DNA of 64,000 bases from Diphasiastrum complanatum (Eukaryota > Streptophyta > Lycopodiopsida > Lycopodiales > Lycopodiaceae), in NCBI GenBank assembly GCA_029204225.1, contig CM055097.1, positions 31,772,802 through 31,836,801 on the forward strand, given 5' to 3'. Shown piece by piece: positions 42,318 to 53,036 of this stretch. Positions within the stretch are counted from its first letter, which is position 1. The number at the start of each line of letters is the position of its first letter. The notes beneath the pieces were generated by a model. The model was not told the origin of the DNA and did not search any database. It was given only the letters and a program-made list of their open reading frames with translations. The position numbers and the translations under genes were made by a program.

Positions 42318-42367
42318 CTATTTAATTAAATAATTAATTAATTAATTAATTAATTACCAAATCACCT

Positions 42368-42640
42368 GTGCAATCTGTGAATACCAAATTTCACAGATGA
42401 CACAGATTTCACAGATTTTACAGATGGCACAGATTTCACAGATTTCACATAATATACACAGTACAAATGTGTTGACAGATGATACAGATGATTTGACAGA
42501 TGTGAAATCATCTGAAATCATCACTGATTTGACAGATTCGACAGATTTCACATGATGTACAGATGATTTGACAGATAAATCGATGATACAGATGATTTCA
42601 CAGATGATTCTGATGAATTCACAGATGATTGACAGATTTT
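42368..42640. repeat. ACAGAT-based short tandem repeats in the hAT element
   Basis: Irregular iterations of ACAGATTT, CACAGATG and GACAGATGAT fill the middle of the non-autonomous element. TTAA-rich (ATTA)n runs lie on each side (42322-42356 and 42742-42760). No coding meaning. Confidence 0.85.
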
Positions 42641-42987
42641 ACGGAATGATTTTACGGAATTCACAGACTTCCACAGATTTTTTGGCCTTTTTTTTGCATA
42701 TTTTTGGGTTATTTTTTGGGGGGGGGTAACTAAAAAAAAAAATTAATTAATTAATTAATCAATACGGTTCACCATGGTTCTGGACAAAAAAATTTAAGAA
42801 CCGTGGTGAACCGCTGACGGTTCATTGATTCTATGCCCTATATGAACGATTTCATGTTCAGACAGTCTTCGGTGAGTCAAAGAGTTTGTGGGAAGACAAT
42901 AGAGATTGCATACAACTTATTCATCAATTTATTGCTTGGATTCTATAAGCTATCATATTGGTACTTGGATCCAGTGTTCCAGCAGAT

Positions 42988-43250
42988 CATGCATTGCAAC
43001 AGCGATCCGGAACGAGAATTCCGGATCGCTATTTTTTTTAAAATTAGTAAAAATATTTAAAAAACACTAAATAGCCTTAAAAAAACCTTCATAGCAGCAA
43101 AAAAAAAATTACAGATTGAATAAGCAATTTTGTAGTAAACGCAAAAAAACAACATGAATTCTGTTTTTTTTTTTTAAATTTAGTGCACCTTCCAGAAAAT
43201 CCTAATGGGATCTCCCGGATCGCTGGATCACGTTCCGGAATGCAATCATG
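42988..43250. mobile_element. short fold-back/inverted-repeat element
   Basis: Left: CATTGCAACAGCGATCCGGA. Right, read on minus: CATGATTGCATTCCGGAACG, then GATCCAGCGATCCGG. These give inverted ends around an A/T-rich core. CATGC occurs just outside ATTGCA on both sides (42988-42992 and 43247-43251), a possible 5-bp duplication, but the exact ends and the superfamily are unsure. GGAACG/TTCCGG ends also occur in the element at 61883-62556. Confidence 0.5.
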
Positions 43251-43740
43251 CTTAAAACATAGGTCCTCTTATCTATCTTATTCTCATTTGGGCCAGTATG
43301 TATGTTTAAAAATAGGAATAAGTATTTTAACACCCTGAAGAAAGGATTAAAATTCAGAATGGCTTGTCATGTTACTTTTGATATCTTTTCTGTCAATTCA
43401 TTTAGAGCTACTATTGGGTCCAATGAGGCCTATGATGCGAATTGGCTTAAACTTCCAGAGTACACTCATTCTTGCTAGTTACCACTCCCAGGTTCAGCTA
43501 CAACACAACTGACCTCAACATCATGTTCAAAATTTAGCTCATTGGAAGCTAGACCTAATGACAAGACCATATGGGAGAAGCCCAGATGTGCTTGCTTATC
43601 AACCTCAAGGTTGCATCGAACCGCAGTTAGAACCGCGAACCGCAGTTCAAACCATCGAATCGAACGGGGCCGATTCGAACCGTTCGAACCGGCTGATGAA
43701 AAAAAGCCCAATTCTCGGGATGTTCGCGCCCAGAACCACG

Positions 43741-43742
<2 letters not shown>

Positions 43743-43778
<36 letters not shown>
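43743..43778. repeat. (AG)n microsatellite, 36 bp
   Basis: A pure AG tract near the left end of the outer hAT element. Confidence 0.95.
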
Positions 43779-43780
<2 letters not shown>

Positions 43781-44051
43781 AGTAGGCTATTGTAGAGAAA
43801 AACTGATTCTGGAATTTTGATTGGGCCATGTGTGCCCTAAAACTTCATCCATGGCAACTGACGAGCAGTTAACGTGAGCAGTTGATGTGCAACTTGGAGA
43901 ACAGAGAATGTTCTAGAATCATAGCGCAATCTCAAAATTTCCAGAGAAAAAGAGAGCACTAGCGATATGGAGGGAGAGAGAGAGGGGGGGGGGGGTATTC
44001 TCGAGTGAGAGGGAGAGATGTTCAGGTGTTCATGCAATAGAGAGTGAAAGC

Positions 44052-44054
<3 letters not shown>

Positions 44055-44097
<43 letters not shown>
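44055..44097. repeat. (GA)n microsatellite, 43 bp
   Basis: A GA tract on the left (LINE 3') side of the inverted LINE fragment, about 90 bases beyond the last clear LINE homology. Confidence 0.95.
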
Positions 44098-44100
<3 letters not shown>

Positions 44101-44189
44101 GATTGAGAGAGAGGAAGTGGCTGCTTTCCTGATCGATACATCAATACGGAGAGAGGGATATCTGATCGCTGTGAGGTGGAGGAGTGTAT

Positions 44190-45946
44190 CCAACTATAGT
44201 AGATGTGTGCCATAGAAATGTATCTTGACCTTATCAGGGTCAGGCTGTGACCATATAGTGCGTATGTAGCTCCGATAAATATGTTGTCTAATATAAGCAT
44301 GGGTTCCGCTCGGAAGATCAAGTACAGATAAGCCCCAAGTCCGAAGAAGGGCTGAGACACTGCTAAACCAAGAATGCTTAGTCCCCTGTCCAGCAATGGT
44401 GCGTGATGAAGCGAGAGCAGCAACAACATATCTGGAAGTGTCTAACTCTGATATCCTGTGATCTGAAACATAGCACCTATAACCAGTGGAGGAGAAGCAA
44501 ACTCCGCTAATATGATATCATGTGGTACCGAGGACTTAGCCCTAATCATCCTGCTGAGCATGAGAATCTGGATACGAGTAAGATCCCTCCAAGTATCACG
44601 TGATAAATCCGGGCACCAAGTCTCAGCTGAGTATAGAACTACCGGGATGACAGTGGCAGAAAATAGCAAGCATCTGGTAGCAGGATCCTGTACATAATAC
44701 GTGGAACAGAATCTCTCCACATGAACAAGAGAAGTATGCCCCTTACGGAGTCTGGTGAGGGCTGCCGGTCGAAATGTGAGTAGTGGACCAGAGAAAAGTA
44801 CTCCCAAATAAGTGTAAGAGGTCACAATCTCAATCGACAACCCATCATAATAGAAGGTCACATCTCTCATATGTTGTCTATTGCTGTTGAACACCATAAT
44901 CTTGGTCTTCTTAGCATTAACCGTCAATCCCCAAAGCTGACAAAAGCGATGTTAAGTAGAAAGGTGTCTCTGTAAGCCAGCTGCAGAGGATGAGAGAAGA
45001 ACCACATCATTAGCGTATAGGAGAATGGGGATAATAATATCTGCTAAGGGACAGCCCTCTCCACCTTCCTCGCAAATAATCCGCTCGAGGTCATCGATAT
45101 ATAGTGCAAAGAGAGTAGGTGATAAGGAGCAGCCATGCTTCACTCCAATGGTAGAGTGTATCAGCGAGGACCAACCACTACCGTCCCGGAAACGCGCCCA
45201 AACTCGCTCATATAAGGTAATGATCGCGGCAATAGTCTCGTCTGTGAAGCCAACTGAAGATAATCTCTGGAAAAGGAGATGTCTCGGAACTGAGTCAAAA
45301 GCTTTGCGGAAATCCACAAAGCAACAATAAACTCTCTATCTCTGACGTCGTGCCTCCTCAATAATGCATCTCAAAATGAAAATCTGATATGAGGTAGAGT
45401 ATTCTGGTCTGAACCCAGCCTGACCCATAGCATGTAAATCCTCAGTCAGCAAAAGATCCAGTAACCGTCTGTAAAATGGAACCATAAATCTTAGACAAAG
45501 TGTGACCAATCATAATAGTGCAGTAGTTTTCTACATTCATGGGATCACCTGCCTTACAAGATGGGATGAAGGATATTAGTACACCATGCAGTAGGAAAAC
45601 CAGAGGTCACAACGATGTTAAAAGCGTGAGCAATATAGGGCGAGATAAGGTGTGCTACAGGTTTTAGAAAATCTACGTTTAGAGAATCATAGTCAGTGGC
45701 TTTATGAACTTTGGCATGTTTAATGGCATTTTCGACCATGTGCGGAGTAAAAAGTGTACAGTGGGATATTCCACCCAGGATTCAATTGCTATGGGGGCCA
45801 AAGTTGAAGAGGATTTGGTGAAATGTTTCCAGAAAAAGAAGGGGGAATCTAAAGAGTCGATCAACCTTTGGCAGAGTGATCGCAGGCATGTTATCTTCTT
45901 TGTTCTGGTGGCTTTCTGATACTTTTTCTGGTGTTGCTTGAGTGTT

Positions 45947-45948
<2 letters not shown>
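44190..45948 (-). pseudogene. internal fragment of the LINE ORF2, inverted
   Basis: On minus it matches the full-length LINE at about 59132-60965, from just after the endonuclease through RT. Recognisable segments are DFRKAFDSVPRHLLFQRLSS, GVKHGCSLSPTLFALYIDDL, ILLYANDVVLLSS and VLYSAETWCPDLSRDTWRD. The catalytic YADD has become YAND, and QGCPLSP has become HGCSLSP. Several frameshifts and a ~70-base deletion (near 45762) are present. The 5' border meets an (AG)n tract directly at 45949. The 3' third of ORF2 and the 3' UTR are absent. It lies inside the outer hAT element, so it inserted after that element arrived. Confidence 0.9.

Positions 45949-45985
<37 letters not shown>
45949..45985. repeat. 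(AG)n microsatellite, 37 bp
   Basis: It abuts the 5' end of the inverted LINE fragment without intervening sequence. In the LINE's orientation it is (CT)n. Confidence 0.95.
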
Positions 45986-45988
<3 letters not shown>

Positions 45989-46009
45989 TTGTGTGTGCAA
46001 TGTGCATTG

Positions 46010-46262
46010 AGATTGTGTGTGTGTGTGAGTGATTGTGTGTGTGATTGTGTGTGTGATTGTGTGTGAGAGTGTGTGTGGGTGTGTGAGAGAGAGAGATTGT
46101 GTGTGTGAGTGTGTGTGAGAGTGTGTGTGTGTGTGGGATAATAGATTGTGTGTGAGTGTGTGTGTGAGATTGTGTGACATGTATGATGTGTGTGTGTGTG
46201 TGTGAGAGAGAGTGAGTGAGTGATTGTGTGAGACAGTGTGAGTGATTGTGTGTGAGTGTCTG
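46010..46262. repeat. TG/AG-rich compound simple repeat
   Basis: About 250 bases of TGTGTGTGAGTGATTG-like irregular units. The His-Thr-Ser frames on minus are artefacts. Confidence 0.9.
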
Positions 46263-46402
46263 AGTGTCACTCGTGAGTATGGTAGAACCGTAGATGTTGG
46301 TTGATGGCAACTACTTAGTTAGGAGTTAGGAGTTAGAACTTAGAAGTTAGCGGTTAGGGTTAGAAACTAGATTAGGTCATAGAATCTAGATATTAGAGAC
46401 TC

Positions 46403-46407
<5 letters not shown>

Positions 46408-46463
<56 letters not shown>
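46408..46463. repeat. (GA)n microsatellite, 56 bp
   Basis: A pure GA tract within the outer hAT element, upstream of the transposase C-terminal exon. Confidence 0.95.
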
Positions 46464-46467
<4 letters not shown>

Positions 46468-46860
46468 AGAGAGGGCCACCATGTAGAGGGATAGGGATCC
46501 CTTGTGAGATCACGTCACCATTGCTGCGGCCTATGGCACATCGGGCACGAAGAGATGGACTTGCAGATACATGCATGCTCCTGACACGATACTCACTCTT
46601 GTTGCATCGTAGGAGATTGGCCCTTCGAGGAAGGGGCCCAGGCAGAGAGGTAAACATTCAACTCTTACACTTCAAACATTGATCAAGTTTTAACTCACAT
46701 CAAGTTTCAAGTTCAACGATGATCGATCATTGATCATGCCCGGCGCTTACTAACTTGGTAGCTGCATTTATTTACTTGCATAGCTTGCATGGGAATCAGG
46801 TACCAAGATGGCTATAGCCTATAACTTGCAACTACTAACTCCCCCTTGAACTGTGATTCA

Positions 46861-47848
46861 GGCCAGCTGTGTCCCGTTTCATGGTGGTCGAAGTTTGGGA
46901 TTGATGTCCCCAAATTGCGTGGCCTTGCCATCAGGATCCTCTCACAGGACTGCATTGCAGTCGCTTGTGAGAGAAACTGGAGTGTTCATTCCCTGATTCA
47001 CACGAAGAAGAGGAATTGACTCTCCTCTGCACAGTTGGAGAGGTTGGTGTACGTACAAGCCAACCTGAGACTTTTGGGTAGACTCCAGACCACCGCAGAG
47101 CCTATCTAGGTAAGCCATAAATTATAATGTCTAGCATGTGCATTGTGATCCCAGATAGTAGATAGTAGATAGTAGATACTATCATACTAGATAGATCATA
47201 GTAGACTGTAGCTAAATTTAAACTTTTGTCGGCCCTCCAAATTTTGTCTTGATTTCAATGTGCATTGTGACATGTGCGCAGGTTAATCCGGATGAGATCG
47301 ATGTGGCAAAGGTTCCAAATTTGCCACCGAGCGACCAGGCAGAGGAGGACATGTACGCATTCCTCCATGAGGAGGCCATGCAGAGTGCAGGTGAGAAATT
47401 AAGATTTAGCTCTTACTACTCGGTTGACAACTTGGCGTTGCATGCTTCAGGCTTGTCAATGTATCACTTGTGACTTGTCTAAGGTCTTGAAATAAATTTT
47501 CGAAGTTCGAACTAATTATTGTAATTTACTAATTCGCGGGCAATAATACGTTTGTCCCTCCTTGTGTTCGGGACCTGTCACTCAAGCAGAGCGCAGGAGG
47601 AGGGCAGGAGAGGGTACGAGATCCCGTGCTCGCAGCCCTGACGACGAGTCTGAGCCTGAGGCATCGTCAGGGTGAGAGTCCTCAGAGGAGGAGTATGTGG
47701 ATGCGGAGTCCGAGGAGAGCGAGGATGAGGATGAGGGGCATCATACCTCTGCCTCCCATGAGGATTTTGTCGCTGCAACTCGAGAGACCACAGCAGGCTC
47801 CACAGCACCACCGAGCAGGAGGAGACTCAGGCCTAGGAGAGCTTAGAG
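46861..47848 (+). pseudogene. hAT transposase C-terminal (dimerisation) region of the outer element
   Basis: 46862-47110 encodes CPVSWWSKFGIDVPKLRGLA, IRILSQDCIAVACERNWSVH, SLIHTKKRN (stop) LSSAQLERLVYVQANLRLL. This is the conserved C-terminal dimerisation domain of plant hAT transposases, where a cluster ending in NWS and KKRN-L is diagnostic. A later exon-like piece at 47281-47390 (VNPDEIDVAKVPNLPPSDQA) follows an acceptor TGTGCGCAG. The acidic tail at 47590-47848 (SEEEYVDAESEESEDEDEGH, ending RRRLRPRRA) has the same place and composition as the tail of the inner element's transposase. One TGA interrupts KKRN-L and another lies in the tail. The catalytic N-terminal parts are missing. Confidence 0.7.
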
Positions 47849-48416
47849 TGCTCAATGTACATTGTACAGTGTAGATCAGTTACTAGTACTCTGTAGATAG
47901 ATGATAAATCATAGACAATAGTAGTTGTAACTTGTAAATTTGTAATTACATAGTATTGATAAGCCTTGACTCTTGAGCTGTTTACATATCATCAGAGTCT
48001 CAAACATGTCACATGTGGCATTACACTGGTGACCGGACTCATCAGGCATCTGGCATATGTATTATGTTATGATATATTAGGGACTCTAATTTCTGATGTA
48101 CTATAGTTGCAACTTGCACTGCGATTCAAAATCGCGGTTCAAAATTGCGATCCAAATCGTGGTTCAAAATTACGATATTGAATTTTCCTAGAATCGTTTT
48201 TTTTTTGGCAATATGGGTATCAGATGAAAGCTCTAATCAAGAGCATTATTACTGTGTAGTTTGCCAAATGTTTCGAGTACAAGATGGTCCAGTTCAGGTG
48301 CATAAATCCATGTTGGGTTCTATCAAGGATAAAATTTCAAAACCGTTACGATCACAGATGGTTCCAGTGGGATAGAGATAGAGAACTGTAGAGCAATTGT
48401 ATCTCGCTTTTGCTTT

Positions 48417-48464
48417 GGGGGGATCCCCCCGGCGACAGTAGCAGGGGGGCGCTGCCCCCCCTGC
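48417..48464. other. G/C-rich palindromes
   Basis: GGGGGGATCCCCCC (48417-48430) is a perfect palindrome. GCAGGGGGG (48441-48449) can pair with CCCCCCTGC (48456-48464). Both lie in the middle hAT element just before the 67-bp tandem repeat. Confidence 0.7.
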
Positions 48465-48560
48465 ACTACCCCTAAGATAAAAATGGGGTCCAAATGCGCA
48501 CCGATAAGGGCCCAATATTTCCCCCCCGCACTACCTCTAAGATAAAAATGGGGTCCAAAT
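48462..48560. repeat. 67-bp tandem repeat, split by the inner hAT insertion
   Basis: The unit GCACTACC-CTAAGATAAAAA, TGGGGTCCAAATGCGC, CGATAAGGGCCCAATATTT starts at 48462 and again at 48529. The second copy is broken after GTCCAAAT at 48560 and resumes at 53548 on the other side of the hAT element (GTCCAGATGCGCGCGATAAG). Confidence 0.85.
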
Positions 48561-48874
48561 CATAGTTGCACTGCGTTTCTGAAACGCGTTCAGAAACTTT
48601 CGGAAATATGGAATTTTTTTCCAGAAACGTTTTTTTTAAAAAAAAAATTGGTTTTTTTTTTGTGCAATATGGGTATCAGGTGAAAGCTCTAATTAAGACC
48701 ATAATTACTGTGTATTTTGCCAAACGTTTCGGGTGCAGGATGGTCTAGTTTAGGTGCATTAACTCCTAGGTTTACGCATTAACTCCCAGGTGCATTAATA
48801 AAAAAACATGATGCCCCAAAATTTAACTCCCTCTGTCTCTATCTCTGTCTCTGTCTCTCTCTCTGTCTCTCTCT

Positions 48875-48878
<4 letters not shown>

Positions 48879-48946
<68 letters not shown>
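48879..48946. repeat. (CT)n microsatellite, 68 bp
   Basis: A pure CT tract preceded by imperfect CTGTCTCT units from 48830, in the 3' noncoding part of the inner hAT element. Confidence 0.95.
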
Positions 48947-48949
<3 letters not shown>

Positions 48950-49085
48950 GAACAGTACTGAATCGTTACACTACTATGAATAGGATCATCGTAATATATA
49001 ATATCGGGCCACATGGCACCAAAATGGAGTACAATGATGTTCCATGAACATAATGAAAACTACACTACTAAGGCTCGTCAGAGTC

Positions 49086-52000
49086 ATGGTAGGAACCATC
49101 ATCTGAATCTGTGCCTGACTGCAGACCCCAAGGGTCTGTAGATGAATCAGAACTGGAGGGAGCCATATGCCATAGTGTGGCCCTGGCTCTGCCGTGTGCT
49201 CTGGCTCTCTGCTGCGTGCTCTAGCTCTGGATCCTCCCCCTGCCTCTACCTCTGCCTCTGCCTCTCTCCCCTCCTCTGACCCCCCTCTGCCTGCCCCCAC
49301 CCCTGTGTCTACCCCTGCGTGTGTGTCAGGTGGCTGTGATCCAACGCCCTGGGATGGCCCTACCCACTGTGATGATGCATGGCCGACGACTGCCTGTGAT
49401 GCTCCACTCCTGTCTACAAAAAGCGAACACAACCCCCCCCTCCCAAAACCTCTAGGTCTCCCCCTAGGCCTACGTGTAGGAATGGTTGGCTCCTCCTCTG
49501 TCTCCGCATCAGGGTCCACCAGCAAGTCAACAAGGTCATCCCCTTGTGCCTCCGCCCCCATCTCCTCATCCTCCTCCGTATCCCCCTCAACCCACTCCTC
49601 CTCCTCCTGATAGTCAGCCCCGAGATCCTCTCCACCCTCTAAGCCCTCATCATCCCCCTCCTCAGCCCTAGCCCTCTGCCTGTCTGCCCTCCTCGAACGC
49701 CGTAGAGCCCGTGCGTCAGCCTGCGCCTGTCTATATAGATCTCTATAGATCTCATCATCCATCTACTCCTGCGTGGGTGGTGCCCGAGGAGCAGCAGCTG
49801 CCGAATCCACCAAGCAAGTGTCAGGGTTCACTTGCAACCAAAAACAATACATTGTTGTCAGCAATTCATTGCATAATTCAAAAGCAATTTAGTTCGTCAA
49901 AGCACAGCCAGAAACAGGGGGTGATGATGTGACTCACCTCGAGCATCTGTCCCCCTCCTCTGTGCACCTCAGCATACGGCCGTTGGTGTTCACAAACACC
50001 AACCGCCTACACTGCTCGATGGACAACCTGTTCCTCTTCTGCGTGTGATACAAGGCCCAGGTGCTCCAATTTCGCTCGCAAGCTCCTGCTGAATAGTCCT
50101 GTGCAAGGACTCTCTCGGCCAGTCGTCGCAAGTCACCTGTGTCGCGCCCATGGTAGCCTCACCATGAAACAGGCCTCAACATATCCTCCCTCCGCCGACT
50201 CTGCTCTCCATCGAAAGGAAACTGGTAGCGCTCGTATGCAATGTTAGTGAGCATCGGACCTGTTGGTAGAAGAAAAAACATGGCTCGTGTAAGTCCTCTT
50301 GAATTCACACACTAGCAATGAGCACACTACAGTCACTACTGCAGTACTTAGCCTACCAAGCAATTTATCACACGTACCTGGTCCAGGCCATACGCGCTCC
50401 GTGTACTCCACCCATCCCCGGTGCAACTCCCGAGCGTCCCGATCCCGAGTCTCGCGCCACAAGGGGTGCAATATGTGGGCTACGGCATGGATGGGTCGGT
50501 GGAAGTAGTCCCATCTGGCCTCCCAGATACGTGAGATCTCGCGCCTCCTGCAGTAGGCAAATCACAACAATCATGTAACCATAGCTGCCATAGCATAAAA
50601 GAATCGAATCAGACTTGAGTGAGAAACAACAAACTAGACACTGAAGAGTCATACATGTGCTCGACCAAGGCTGACGTCTGAATCCCCTCGCCGATGCGGT
50701 CCATGAACTCATAAATGAGGCCGAGAGTGCACCCCTCACGGTCTACCAGGCGCAGCACTCTGAAAATGGGTAGAAGGACCCCAGTAATCTCCTCAGCATC
50801 TGTCCAGAACGGCTCACCGAACACAGTGGACCGGAAAAACGCCGCATGTGGGACGTCCATGAACTCTCGGAAGGACTCGCTGGAAACCATCCGCCGCAAT
50901 GCGTCCTTCACTAATACTAATCGCTCTAGCACCAAAAAGTAAAACGCAAAGCGTGTAGGTGCTGGCTTCTTCAGGTTCAGGTGCGAGAAGGTGCGGAATA
51001 GGGCCAGCACACGCCTCTTCCTCGTAACAAAAGTGACCAGGCGCATGGCCGTAGAAGTGACCTGCAACACAAACATCCAGTGAAAAATTTAGACAGTAGT
51101 TGAGATGTGTTTAGCAGCATGGAGCAGGCGTCAATCAAGATAGCATAGCAAATGGAGAAACCGATATCTCTCTGATCCATGGAAGTGCACACAGGTCATG
51201 GATGAGCAAGTCTATACAATGCGCAGCACAAGGTGTCCACACAATGTTGGGATGCTCCCTCGTCATAATCTCTCCCATCTGCTTGCAATTCGAAGCGTTG
51301 TCCGTGACAACCTGAACCACATACTCTACTCCAATGTCAACAATAACATCTCTGATAACCTCCCATATGAAATCGGTTGTGATGGCGTCACCACCTCGAG
51401 TGGCATCCACGCCACGTAGGAATATTGTGCCAAGCGGGCAAGAAACCAAGACATTGATGACGGATCGCCGACGAACGTCGGTCCATCCATCACTCAATAT
51501 CGTGCATCCATACCTGCCACAAAACACCCATTAGCCGAATGCAAAAATTGCGCCACGAGTCAACCCTAAACGCATGCAATGGGTTTATGAAAACAAAGTA
51601 CTTACATCTGCCAAGCTGAGCGAATGGAACTCAGCTCCCGCGTAATGGTCTCCTCCTCCTGACGAAGCATCCTGCCTCACAATGCATCTCGTCTGGGAGG
51701 CGTCCATGTAGCATCCACGGCTGCCATCTGTGCGCAAAACTCTCTGAACACCCAAGTGCCAGCAACAGCAAAGGAAATGTCGCACTCGTAAAAGAACTGG
51801 CCAGCAAGTCGAGTGCACCGGGCATGCTACTCTCTCTGCCACCTGCATCGATCAAGGGTCTGCTGTCTGAGCCTAACCTCTCTGTGCTGTGCACATGGCA
51901 CTCGTGGTCTAACACGCGAACCGGATGGCTGATCTGTGGGTGTATCACTCTCTTTGGGAGGACCTGTCGAACCATGTGCTGCATCTGCCGCCGAAGAAGA

Positions 52001-53036
52001 GCAGGGACGAGAAGGACCCGCTGCTGCTGATCCAACTTGCTCATGTGACGCTCTCCCCTCTTAAGCAAGCCCTGCTGCTGTGGGTGGAACTGGAGTGGCA
52101 CCTCCTGGACCATGCATTGCACCTAAACCCTGCCAAGAACGTGTTGTACTAGGCTCTGCACCCATAGTAGGCCGTGCCTGCATACCTGTGACCCCTGCCT
52201 GTGAACCTGCAGCTGCTCCTGCCCCCTGTCCCTGTCTCTGTCCCTGTCCCTGTCCCTGTCCAGAAACCTGTGATGTAACACCATGTCTCTGTCTCTGTCC
52301 CTGTCCCTGTCCAGAAACCTGTGATGCAGCACCGTACGTAATAGACAACCTCTGTCTCTCCTCATCGGAAATCCTGGGGCAATCACATATGCCCAATGCC
52401 CGCCCACCCGGTCCTTTGACCCTCAGTAAGTGAGCCCTAACCCTGGTAAGTGATCCTGTGAAGAGACCACCACAATGCAAGCATCTCCATCTACGGACTC
52501 CCGAGCCATGGTGTGTAGCCACACCCCCCCTCAGTAAGCTCAACCTCGCCCCAAAGGCCTCGGCCCTGCACCGGCATCGTGTCCACACGAGATCAAACCT
52601 GCGAACAAAAACAAGCAAACAACCGTTCAGTAGAAGAAAACACACTGCATTGAAAAACATTACCAACCTAAAACAGAGCTGAACACATCCGAGCACGCGT
52701 CACATTGATTCTAGCAAGATCATAGCAACTGCCAAAAAACACACGAGACAGGGCGAGGGATAGAATAATTCCAGTGCGAGCGAAAACAGGCGACTAACGC
52801 TAGCATGGGAGTCCTTGCAGGCGTCTATGAGTCCAGTGCAGGCCTAAACCACGCTATTGGCGGATGCTTGCACGATGCTCTAACCCTAAACCCTAAAAAA
52901 CATGGAATTAGGGCAAGAAAATTGAAATTTGTGCTACGGACGTAGACGGGCAGAACGGAGGTCACAGGAGTCTGTGCGGGCATGTGGAAATGCATTCTAG
53001 GGTCAGACACCACCTGAATCGGTTGCCCAGAAGCCA
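49086..53036 (-). CDS. hAT transposase, multi-exon, nearly intact
   Basis: A first exon probably starts at 53036 (MASGQPIQVVSDPRMHFHMP). The next, from 52598 after acceptor TGTTCGCAG, holds a BED-type zinc finger (WRCLHCGGLFTGSLTRVRAHL then GICDCP) and a Gln/Gly-rich low-complexity stretch. The DUF659 region starts at about 51802 (QFFYECDISFAVAGTWVFRE) and splices at 51606/51513 into YGCTILSDGWTDVRRRSVIN, TDNASNCKQMG and PCAAHCIDLLIHD. The middle exon is at about 51060-50640. The dimerisation domain is at 50262-49934 (ACERNWSTWALYHTQKRN, RLVFVNTN), and an Asp/Glu-rich tail runs to about 49086. A TGA at 50159-50161 replaces the second Trp of VSWW, and the last exon needs one frame change, so this copy is probably inactive. 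It would bind the ends and cut-and-paste hAT elements in the nucleus. Confidence 0.8.
52217..52320. repeat. CCTGTC-type hexamer repeats in the transposase gene
   Basis: CTGTCCCTGTCC and CTGTCTCTGTCC units occur in two blocks separated by AGAAACCTGTGATGTAACAC. On minus they encode the SGQGQGQ-R repeats between the BED finger and the DUF659 region. Confidence 0.8.

Larger units (their letters stand above)
42231..42835. mobile_element. 605-bp non-autonomous hAT element with perfect target duplication
   Basis: The element starts CATAGAACCCACGG and ends GGTTCATTGATTCTATG. It is flanked on both sides by the identical 8-bp CCCTATAT (42223-42230 and 42836-42843), the target-site length made by hAT transposases. 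The outermost inverted bases are CATAGAA/TTCTATG, and GAACCGTGG-type palindromes fill the ends. It has no coding capacity. The CATAG start resembles the CATAGTTGCA ends of the hAT elements at 48-54 kb, so a related transposase may have moved it. Confidence 0.85.

Noticed and set aside
49194-49671. Pro/Ser-rich plus-strand frames at 49.2-49.7 kb
   Set aside because: Antisense shadow of the acidic last exon of the hAT transposase.
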